The notes under the pieces: generated by a model
Database searches by the model: none
The model's input: only the letters and a program-made list of their open reading frames with translations
What the model was told of the DNA's origin: nothing
NCBI GenBank assembly: GCA_013153765.1
Contig: JAADDT010000040.1
Coordinates: 1 to 6,737, forward strand
DNA: 6,737 nt
Direction of reading: 5' to 3'
Origin: Aquificota bacterium
Lineage (GTDB): Bacteria > Aquificota > Aquificia > Aquificales > Hydrogenothermaceae
Position numbers and translations under genes: made by a program
Part shown: positions 1-5,585 of the stretch, piece by piece
How positions within the stretch are numbered: position 1 is the first letter of the stretch
Layout of the letters: each line of letters opens with the position of its first letter

Positions 1-801
1 TACAACATAGCCCTCATATACAAGCAGATGGGAAATATGAAGCTGTTTGAGGAAAACCTGAAAAAAGCAATATCCTACAACAACTACTTCATACCTGCCT
101 ACATATCTTTAGGTGAGTACTATCTGGAACAGAAAAGGTACGGTGAAGCCCTGAAAATCTACCTTACGGCAAAGGAAAAAGGCATATCAAACCCGAGGAT
201 ATACCTCGGTCTTGGAAAGACTTACTACCACATTGGCGAGTACGACAAGGCGAAGGAATACCTGCTGAAGGCGAAAAAACTGGCAAGGAACGACGACTTC
301 CTCCTTCTGGAAGTGGACAGGATGCTTAAGCTTGTTGATAAAAAACTGGTGGAAATTGCTGAAAAGGAAGCTGAAAGGGAAAGGAAAGCAAGAACGGTGC
401 AGGAGGAGATAACTCCCCTACTACCTGCCGAAACGGTGCAGGCTGGAGAGCTTGAAGGGACGGAAAGCGTAGAGGAGATAGAGCCACTCCACCCTGCTGA
501 AATAGAGGTGGCAAAAAAGGAAGAGCCTGAAGAAATACTGGAAAGGAAAAAAGTAAAGCCTAAAATAAGGTTTTACGTGCTTGCAGGCAGGTTTACCCAG
601 AAAGAAAAAGCTTTACAGGTGTTAGAAAAGCTGAAAAACGAAGGTATAGAAGGTGAGCTGAAAAAGGAGTTCGTTGACGGAAAACCTGTTTACTCTGTTA
701 TAATAGGTTATTTTGACGGCTATCGGGAGGCGTCAAAGTTTTACAGGAAAAAGTTAAGACCTTTAGGGATAAGAGGTATCGTCAAATTTACCCAAAAATA
801 A
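1..801 (+). CDS. TPR-repeat protein with C-terminal SPOR domain (5' end outside window)
   Basis: The reading frame is open from base 1, and the residues before the first ATG (YNIALIYKQ) already fit a TPR helix, so the gene is cut by the window edge and ATG 28 is probably internal. The visible 266 residues hold part of one TPR, then two good TPR units (about residues 28-95, with AYISLGEYYLEQKRYGEAL and IYLGLGKTYYHIGEYDKA). A charged Glu/Lys-rich helix and linker follow (about 110-185), then a SPOR domain (about 189-263, RFYVLAGRFTQKEKA ... YSVIIGYFDGYREASKFY). SPOR domains bind glycan strands stripped of stem peptides and recruit proteins to division sites. TPRs mediate protein contacts. A periplasmic or membrane-anchored envelope role is likely, but the N-terminal targeting signal cannot be seen. 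The stop lies 9 bases before the glycosyltransferase start, so the two are probably co-transcribed. Confidence 0.85.
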   Translation, partial: YNIALIYKQMGNMKLFEENLKKAISYNNYFIPAYISLGEYYLEQKRYGEALKIYLTAKEKGISNPRIYLGLGKTYYHIGEYDKAKEYLLKAKKLARNDDFLLLEVDRMLKLVDKKLVEIAEKEAERERKARTVQEEITPLLPAETVQAGELEGTESVEEIEPLHPAEIEVAKKEEPEEILERKKVKPKIRFYVLAGRFTQKEKALQVLEKLKNEGIEGELKKEFVDGKPVYSVIIGYFDGYREASKFYRKKLRPLGIRGIVKFTQK

Positions 802-810
802 AGGAGAAAG

Positions 811-1815
811 ATGGAAAAGGAAAAGGTAGAGCTTTCGGTTGTTATACCGATTTATAACGAGGAAGAGAACCTTCCCATACTGTACGAAAAGCTGAAAAAA
901 GTCCTTGATAGTCTGGGAAAAAGCTACGAGATAATATTCGTAAACGACGGTTCAACCGATAGGTCATGGGAAATAATAAGGGAGCTGGCTGAAAAAGACC
1001 CCCACGTCGTCGGCGTAAACTTCAGGAAAAACTTCGGACAGACTGCCGCAATGTCAGCCGGATTTGAGACCGCCCGGGGAGACATTATTATCACTATGGA
1101 CGGAGACCTGCAGAACGACCCGGAGGACATACCAAAACTGCTACAGGTTCTTGAGGAGGGATACGACATAGTGTCCGGCTGGAGGAAGGACAGGAAGGAC
1201 GCATTTATCAGCAGAACCTTACCCTCAAGGATAGCAAACTGGCTGATATCAAAGGTGACAGGCGTGCACCTCCACGACTACGGCTGTTCCCTGAAGGCTT
1301 ACAGGTCTGAAGTGGCTAAAAACCTTGACTTTTACGGTGAGATGCACCGCTTTTTACCTGCCCTTTCCAAGTCCATAGGAGCAAAAATAACCGAAATCCC
1401 CGTAAAGCACCACCCCCGCGTTTATGGAAAGTCAAAGTACGGCATATCCCGTACCTTTAAAGTTCTGCTTGACCTTATACTGGTTAAGTTCCTGCTTGAT
1501 TACAGGACAAAACCACTCCGTATATTAGGTGGCTGGGGAGCCGTACTCCTCCTGCTTGGAACGGGAATACTCCTTTACCTTATAGGTCTGAAACTGTTTA
1601 CCGGAGCGGACATAGGAAACAGACCACTTCTCATATTCGGCACACTACTCGTCCTGTCAGGCATACAGCTTATATCAACAGGTATTGTGGCAGAGCTTAT
1701 AACCAGAACTTACTACGAGGCAAGAGGAAAAAGACCTTACATAATAAGGGAAATCATAAGGGATAAAGAGCTGAAGCTTGTAAACAGAGGACTTGTTGAA
1801 GAGAGAGCTGGTTAA
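811..1815 (+). CDS. GT2-family membrane glycosyltransferase (DPM1/GtrB/ArnC-like)
   Basis: This is a 334-residue, full-length member of the group that transfers a sugar from a nucleotide donor to polyprenyl phosphate on the cytoplasmic face. A GT-A fold starts at VVIPIYNEEENL (about residues 10-21), with FVNDGSTD at 43-50 for nucleotide binding. The DXD metal/donor motif is MDGDLQNDP (D97, D99). The family signatures DYGCSLKAYR (156-165) and HHPRVYGKSKYG (200-211) follow. Two membrane helices (about 236-262 and 271-296) and a basic tail complete the usual GtrB/ArnC-like layout. ATG 811 is preceded by AAGGAG at 801-806, which overlaps the last base of the upstream stop codon. The downstream membrane protein gene starts inside its 3' end, so the pair may build and move one lipid-linked sugar. 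The exact sugar and acceptor cannot be read from the sequence. Confidence 0.9.
   Translation: MEKEKVELSVVIPIYNEEENLPILYEKLKKVLDSLGKSYEIIFVNDGSTDRSWEIIRELAEKDPHVVGVNFRKNFGQTAAMSAGFETARGDIIITMDGDLQNDPEDIPKLLQVLEEGYDIVSGWRKDRKDAFISRTLPSRIANWLISKVTGVHLHDYGCSLKAYRSEVAKNLDFYGEMHRFLPALSKSIGAKITEIPVKHHPRVYGKSKYGISRTFKVLLDLILVKFLLDYRTKPLRILGGWGAVLLLLGTGILLYLIGLKLFTGADIGNRPLLIFGTLLVLSGIQLISTGIVAELITRTYYEARGKRPYIIREIIRDKELKLVNRGLVEERAG
1786..1791 (+). promoter_or_regulatory. Probable ribosome binding site for the TTG-start membrane protein
   Basis: AGAGGA lies inside the end of the glycosyltransferase gene. It is only 1 base from TTG 1793 but 4 bases from TTG 1796, so spacing slightly favours the second TTG. 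The protein would then be one residue shorter. Confidence 0.35.
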
Positions 1816-2689
1816 GTACTTTGAGCTTGCCGTTTCACTGCTTATCACGATAGGTTTTATATACCTTTTTTATGCGGTAATAGGTTTTGAAAAGTTCGTC
1901 TCCTTCTTTACCCAGATAAACCCGCTTAACATACTTACCGCCTTTCTGCTTTACGTTGCCTCCTACATCACCCGTGCCTTACGGTGGAAAATAACCCTGT
2001 CCATAAACGACTTCTGGAAGCTTTTCAAAATAACCGCCTTCAACACGGTTTTCAACATATTTATGCCATTCAGGACAGGTGAGGTCTCTTTCTTTTACAT
2101 GCTGAAAAAGGAAAACATACCCATTTCCGAAAGTGCGGTAAGCTTCGTCTCCGTAAGGATTTTTGATGCCATCTCCCTTTTTGCCGTATTCGGCAGTTCT
2201 TACCTGATTTATAAAGGGAAGGTCTTACCGGCTGTAATCCTGCTGTTTACCGCCCCCCTTACCGCCTTCCTGCTGAAAAAACTGTCCGCCCTTTTAAAAA
2301 GCGAAAAAATCAGCCGTTTCAGGGAGGAAAGGCTTACGCCGAAAAACATAGCCGTCCTTTACCTGCTTTCCGTAATAACCTTCATTTTAAAGTTTACAGC
2401 CTTTTATCTGGTTCTGCCTGAAGGTATAGACCTGCCTTTCGTTCAGGCGGTATTTGCCGCCTCCGCAGGAGACATAACCACCATACTTCCCATACACGGC
2501 ATAGCAGGAATAGGGACTTACGAGGGAGGATACGCCGGAGCTTTAATACTTCTTGGAGTGGACAGGGAAAAAGCCCTCCTTGCCTCCGTGTTTGCCCACA
2601 TATTTATGCTGGCAGGTGCCGGACTGGTAGCCGGCTTTTCCTACCTGTTTATAAAGGACAGACCTACTTCTGTCCAAAAACCTGATTGA
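1793..2689 (+). CDS. UPF0104 / LPG-synthase-TM family integral membrane protein, TTG start
   Basis: The product is a hydrophobic protein of 298 residues with about 7-8 predicted membrane segments. It carries the conserved landmarks of the family named after the flippase part of MprF: RALRW (61-65), NTVFNIFMPFRTGEVS (84-99) and GIAGIGTYEGGYAGA (236-250). It has only the membrane part, without the aminoacyl-transferase domain of MprF. Stand-alone members are often found beside glycosyltransferases and are suspected lipid or glycolipid transporters, so moving the product of the upstream GT2 enzyme is a reasonable inference. No ATG lies near the start. TTG 1793 or the adjacent TTG 1796 fits, both inside the upstream gene, giving an overlap of about 20 bases and likely translational coupling. 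The 3' end overlaps the convergent gene by 26 bases. Confidence 0.8.
   Translation: MLKRELVKYFELAVSLLITIGFIYLFYAVIGFEKFVSFFTQINPLNILTAFLLYVASYITRALRWKITLSINDFWKLFKITAFNTVFNIFMPFRTGEVSFFYMLKKENIPISESAVSFVSVRIFDAISLFAVFGSSYLIYKGKVLPAVILLFTAPLTAFLLKKLSALLKSEKISRFREERLTPKNIAVLYLLSVITFILKFTAFYLVLPEGIDLPFVQAVFAASAGDITTILPIHGIAGIGTYEGGYAGALILLGVDREKALLASVFAHIFMLAGAGLVAGFSYLFIKDRPTSVQKPD
2656..2675 (-). terminator. Weak hairpin in the overlap of two convergent genes, possible terminator
   Basis: GGACAGA (2656-2662) and TCTGTCC (2669-2675) are perfect inverted arms with a 6-base loop. The hairpin spans the stop codon of the minus-strand gene and the last codons of the plus-strand gene. Read on the minus strand it is followed by TTTAT, a short T-rich tail, so it could act as a weak intrinsic terminator there. 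On the plus strand it is followed by AAAAA, which does not fit intrinsic termination. The stem has only 7 pairs. Confidence 0.3.
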
Positions 2690-3611
2690 GCTTTTCCTTA
2701 ACCAATTCTGTCGTAATTCTGGTCACGTCTTCCTTTATGCTTTCCTTTATGTTTTCCTTCAGGTCTGCCTCTATGGACTGGAACAGTTTTTCCTTTATGG
2801 ATGTTTTCAGCTCCTCAACCGAGTTCCTTAACTCCTCCTCCACCCTGTCAAAAAAGTCCTTCTGCAGGTCAGCCTTAATGCCCTGTATGTCCGCATCGTT
2901 CTTTATGTCTTCTATAAGCTTTTCAACGGCAAGTTCAACGACCGTCCTTTTCAACTCTTCGGGAGATATTTCCACCGTTATTCTCATAGTCTTACCCTCT
3001 GATACAGTAGTTTCTTTTTGAACCGGCTGTTCTTCCGACACCTGAACCACCTCTTCAACCGGAGGAGGCGGACTGGTTTGTATTTCTTTGAGCAGTTCGT
3101 TAACGTCCTCAAGGCTTCCAACATCGGAGGAAAGGTCTATCTCCTCCTCACCTACCCCGTCCGGCTCCCCAAGTAGAGCTTCCATGTCAGCTGGAGGCTG
3201 GTAGCCTGTGTCAACCTCCTCGCCGTAAGAAGTGGTTTCCGCCTTAACCTGTTGCATGGCGGTCAAATCCATGTTTTTCAGTTCCTCAATAAGCCTGTCT
3301 ATCTCCGTTTCCTTCTCGTAAAACTCAAGGTTTTCCTTCTTTGGAAGAGCTTCCCTGTCTATCGGATTGTGCTGTGATACCAGCACCTTTATCACCTTAC
3401 CCTGTATTTTGTCCCTTGAAAGGAAAAATTCCAACGCCTTCAGGTCAAACTCCCCTCCAGATGCGTCGTATATTATCACGTCAGGATCAAAAAAGTTCAT
3501 GTCCCGTAGAAGACTAAGGCTGTCCGTGTAGCTTTTTACCTGCCAGTCAGACAGACCCTTTGAAATCTCCCCTATAAGCTCCTGATCAAAGCTTATGACA
3601 GCAACATTCAT
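2664..3611 (-). CDS. Receiver-like domain protein with acidic linker and long amphipathic helical tail
   Basis: I do not recognise a named family for this 315-residue protein. Residues 1 to about 114 look like a CheY/receiver fold: a first strand MNVAVISFD with acidic D9, a third strand DVIIYDAS with candidate phosphoacceptor D49, VLVS with S79 at the Thr/Ser position, and K100 as the possible conserved Lys. Usually two acidic residues follow the first strand. Here only D9 is obvious, so phosphorylation is uncertain and it may be a pseudo-receiver. Residues 115-205 are acidic, Pro/Gln-rich and probably disordered. Residues 208-312 are almost continuous charged amphipathic helix. There is no signal peptide, membrane segment or DNA-binding output domain. 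The start is supported by GGGAGG at 3617-3622, five bases before ATG. The gene is divergent from parA and shares its control region. It may be an adaptor or scaffold, which is inference only. Confidence 0.75.
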   Translation of the reverse strand: MNVAVISFDQELIGEISKGLSDWQVKSYTDSLSLLRDMNFFDPDVIIYDASGGEFDLKALEFFLSRDKIQGKVIKVLVSQHNPIDREALPKKENLEFYEKETEIDRLIEELKNMDLTAMQQVKAETTSYGEEVDTGYQPPADMEALLGEPDGVGEEEIDLSSDVGSLEDVNELLKEIQTSPPPPVEEVVQVSEEQPVQKETTVSEGKTMRITVEISPEELKRTVVELAVEKLIEDIKNDADIQGIKADLQKDFFDRVEEELRNSVEELKTSIKEKLFQSIEADLKENIKESIKEDVTRITTELVKEKLNQVFGQK

Positions 3612-3644
3612 AACAACCTCCCGAAAAACTTTTTTATTTAATTA

Positions 3645-3673
3645 ATTATAATTTCTTTTTTTCCGTTTGGCAT
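3645..3673 (-). promoter_or_regulatory. Predicted promoter of the receiver-like gene
   Basis: On the minus strand a perfect TATAAT -10 box lies at 3650-3645. With a 17-base spacer, a 4/6 match to TTGACA (ATGCCA) lies at 3673-3668. Transcription would start near 3638, about 27 bases before the ATG. The -35 box is 7 bases from the first copy of the repeat at 3680, so whatever binds the repeats could affect this promoter as well as that of parA. Confidence 0.5.
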
Positions 3674-3693
3674 TTTCTCTTTAAGACAACTTT

Positions 3694-3713
3694 TTGTCTT
3701 AAATTTAAGACAA
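3694..3713. promoter_or_regulatory. Perfect 20-bp palindrome, likely dimer binding site
   Basis: TTGTCTTAAA followed directly by TTTAAGACAA makes a perfect palindrome with its centre between 3703 and 3704. Ten identical bases per arm strongly suggest a site for a homodimeric DNA-binding protein. ParB is the most obvious candidate in the neighbourhood because it has a central DNA-binding region. Confidence 0.7.
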
Positions 3714-3735
3714 CCTGTTTTCTGCCGAAAACTAT
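3707..3735 (+). promoter_or_regulatory. Possible parA promoter overlapping the repeats
   Basis: AAGACA (3707-3712, 4/6 to TTGACA) and AACTAT (3730-3735, 3/6 to TATAAT) are 17 bases apart. The -35 lies in repeat copy 2 and the predicted start near 3742 lies in copy 3. The match is weak. If the promoter is real, repeat occupancy would directly block parAB transcription. A perfect inverted repeat, GTTTTC/GAAAAC (3717-3722 and 3727-3732), lies mostly in the spacer and overlaps the -10 box. Confidence 0.3.
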
Positions 3736-3764
3736 TTAAGACAACCATTTTAGGGAGTGGAAAA

Positions 3765-4616
3765 ATGGGAAAAATTATAGGTCTGGTAAATCAGAAAGGC
3801 GGAGCAGGGAAAAGCAGTCTTACAAACGCCATATCACACGAGCTTGCCCGCAAGGGATACAAGGTTCTGGTGGTTGATTACGACCCGCAGGGAACACAAA
3901 CTATGATGTTCGGCTTCAACAGGCTTTCCCAGTTTGCCGGCACGGAAAGGGACATTACCGGACTGTTTGAAGGGAAGACGGTAAAGCCCATTTCCGTGAA
4001 GGAAAACATTGACCTCATACCTGCAAGCCCTTCCCTCCGTGAAGAGGCGGAAAGCGGAAGGATGGGAAAGGAGCTTGTTCTGGCAAACTTCCTTAAAGGT
4101 GGTTTTGGGAAAAAAGGTCTGGCTGACAGGTACGACTTCGTCCTGATTGACTCACCTGCCGATTCGGGAACCCTTACCGTCGGGACGGTAAACGCCAGCG
4201 ACTACATACTCATACCTACGAGGCTGACCTTCGTTGACGCCACAGGTCTCGTAGGAACGCTACAGACCGTAATACAGGCAATAACCACCTTCAGGCTTGA
4301 CCTTACACTGCTTGGATTTATACCTGTGGCTTACAAGCCCAGACTGAAGGAACACAACGACGTGCTTGCCTCGTTAAAGCAAACAATTCCCCAGATATTG
4401 GAAAAACACCCGTTCGTAAAGGTTGCTTCACAAGAGCTGTTTTTTGAGCCTGTAAACGACAGGATAGCTTGGGCTGAAGCGGCTGGAAAAAGGATTTCAA
4501 TAAGGGAATACATAGAGAAAGAAAAGAAGGGACAGAGGGACATACTCCTTACCGTTGAAAGGATAGCCGACCAGATAGTAAAAAGAACGGCACTGCCGGA
4601 AAAGGCGGTAGCCTAA
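3765..4616 (+). CDS. parA: ParA-family partition/positioning ATPase
   Basis: This 283-residue ParA/Soj/MinD-superfamily ATPase has no N-terminal helix-turn-helix extension, so it resembles type Ib or chromosomal ParA in layout. It shows the deviant Walker A box KGGAGKSS (11-18, signature Lys11 and catalytic-loop Lys16), the A' motif VLVVDYDPQG (34-43, D38 and D40) and Walker B DFVLIDSPAD (124-133). ATP-bound ParA dimers bind nucleoid DNA and move a ParB-loaded cargo. The C-terminal part after about residue 195 is less typical, with a longer loop (EPVNDRIAWAEAAGKRISIREY). ATG 3765 follows a purine-rich GGGAGTGG ribosome binding site (3753-3760). The stop is 12 bases before parB, so they form an operon. 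Because it lacks its own DNA-binding domain, autoregulation would have to come from ParB on the upstream repeats. Confidence 0.9.
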   Translation: MGKIIGLVNQKGGAGKSSLTNAISHELARKGYKVLVVDYDPQGTQTMMFGFNRLSQFAGTERDITGLFEGKTVKPISVKENIDLIPASPSLREEAESGRMGKELVLANFLKGGFGKKGLADRYDFVLIDSPADSGTLTVGTVNASDYILIPTRLTFVDATGLVGTLQTVIQAITTFRLDLTLLGFIPVAYKPRLKEHNDVLASLKQTIPQILEKHPFVKVASQELFFEPVNDRIAWAEAAGKRISIREYIEKEKKGQRDILLTVERIADQIVKRTALPEKAVA

Positions 4617-4622
4617 AGGAGG
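4615..4622 (+). promoter_or_regulatory. Strong ribosome binding site of parB
   Basis: AAAGGAGG begins inside the parA stop codon and ends 6 bases before ATG 4629. This confirms the parB start and suggests that translation of the pair is coupled, with parB translated efficiently. Confidence 0.7.
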
Positions 4623-4628
4623 CGAAAG

Positions 4629-5585
4629 ATGGACACGGGAATTTTTGAGGACGTGCTTTCAACAGTCCAGTCAAAAAAGATAAAGAAGGCGGTTCAGACC
4701 ATACAGGAGGTAGAGCCGCAGGAGATAGAAATATCAAAAATAAAAGACCCCCGCTTCCACGACAGGAGCTACGTCAATCCGGAAAGGATAGTGGCACTTG
4801 CGGAAAACATAAAAGCCTACGGACTTGCCCAGCCGATAGTGGTAAGGAGGCTGGCTGACGGCAGTTATGAAAGGATAATAGGCTACATAAGGATAAAGGC
4901 TTTTGAGTACCTGAAAAAGGACAGGATACCTGCCGTAATACTGGACGTTGACGAGGAAACGGCACTGGCTTTAATGATTTCGGAAAACGCCCAGAGGGAA
5001 GACCTTAACGACTACGACAAGCTTATGTCCCACCTTGACTACCTGTCCTTCGTCCTGAAAAAGGACAGGGAAGAGGTTATCAGGCTTGCAAGGAAAATAT
5101 TCAACTACATATCCGGCAACGTGAAGGAGCTTACTGAAGAAGAAAAGATGGAAGGTCAGGTGATAGAAAAAACACTCCGCAGGCTTTCCGGCACGAATTT
5201 AAGAACTTTCATAGAAAGGCTGAAAATACTCAGCGTCCACCCGAGCATAAAGGAGGCTATAAGGAAGCACGGCTGGTCTTACAGCCTTGCGGTGGAGGTA
5301 AACAAGCTAAGACACCTGCCGGATAAGATGGAAAAACTGATACAGGAAATAGTGGAAAAGGGACTTTCAAAAAGTCAGGTGCAGGAAAAAGTAAGGGAAA
5401 TACTGGGAGAAGATGCGGAAAGGAGGATAAAAAACCCGTTTAAGGACAGCCTGATGGAGATAAACAGGAAAATATCCAGACTGTACAGGAAACTCCCTCC
5501 GGAAGAAAAAAAGAAGGTTGAAAAAGCCGTTGAGAAAAAACTACAGGAGATAAACAGAATACTTGAAAAGTACGGCGGTGCTTAA
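4629..5585 (+). CDS. parB: ParB-family partition protein, plasmid-like, with degenerate arginine box
   Basis: A 318-residue ParB. The N-terminal tail (1-30) holds a basic patch, SKKIKK (15-20), of the kind that often stimulates ParA ATPase. The ParB/Srx-type nucleotide-binding domain spans about 31-125: IEISKIKDP, box I ENIKAYGLAQPIVVR (59-73), box II IIGYIRIKAFEYL (83-95) and box III SENAQREDLNDYDKL (118-132). Box II normally reads GERRxRA. Here the Glu and two of the Arg are replaced, although box III is intact. The central part (about 130-260, including FIERLKILSVHPSIKEAIRKHGWSYS spread over 194-219) resembles the DNA-binding region of plasmid-type ParBs rather than chromosomal Spo0J, as far as I can judge. 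The C-terminus (270-318) is highly charged and helical, probably for dimerisation. Its stop overlaps the convergent deacetylase gene by 4 bases. Confidence 0.85.
   Translation: MDTGIFEDVLSTVQSKKIKKAVQTIQEVEPQEIEISKIKDPRFHDRSYVNPERIVALAENIKAYGLAQPIVVRRLADGSYERIIGYIRIKAFEYLKKDRIPAVILDVDEETALALMISENAQREDLNDYDKLMSHLDYLSFVLKKDREEVIRLARKIFNYISGNVKELTEEEKMEGQVIEKTLRRLSGTNLRTFIERLKILSVHPSIKEAIRKHGWSYSLAVEVNKLRHLPDKMEKLIQEIVEKGLSKSQVQEKVREILGEDAERRIKNPFKDSLMEINRKISRLYRKLPPEEKKKVEKAVEKKLQEINRILEKYGGA

Larger units (their letters stand above)
3680..3746. repeat. Four-copy TTTAAGACAA repeat cluster, candidate ParB operator/parS-like site
   Basis: Direct copies of TTTAAGACAA start at 3680, 3704 and 3735. 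The latter two extend identically to TTTAAGACAACC. A fourth, inverted copy (TTGTCTTAAA) lies at 3694-3703. Copy 1 and the inverted copy form 10-bp arms around a 4-base spacer. The inverted copy and copy 2 abut with no spacer. I noticed no further exact copy in the window. The position immediately upstream of a parAB pair is where type Ib-like systems place operators or centromere sites, bound by ParB or a regulator. Which protein binds here cannot be told from sequence. Confidence 0.75.

Noticed and set aside
924..1169. Minus-strand open frame of 81 codons inside the glycosyltransferase gene
   Set aside because: The sense strand encodes well-conserved GT2 motifs here. The antisense product is Ser-rich without any recognisable pattern.
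2686..3021. Plus-strand open frame of 111 codons
   Set aside because: It lies wholly inside the receiver-like gene on the other strand. It is Ser/Phe/Met-rich, as expected from the complement of Glu/Lys codons, and has no family resemblance.
3612..3764. CRISPR array or plasmid replication iterons
   Set aside because: There are only four short copies with unequal spacing and mixed orientation, no spacer-like units of fixed length, and no replication initiator gene nearby.
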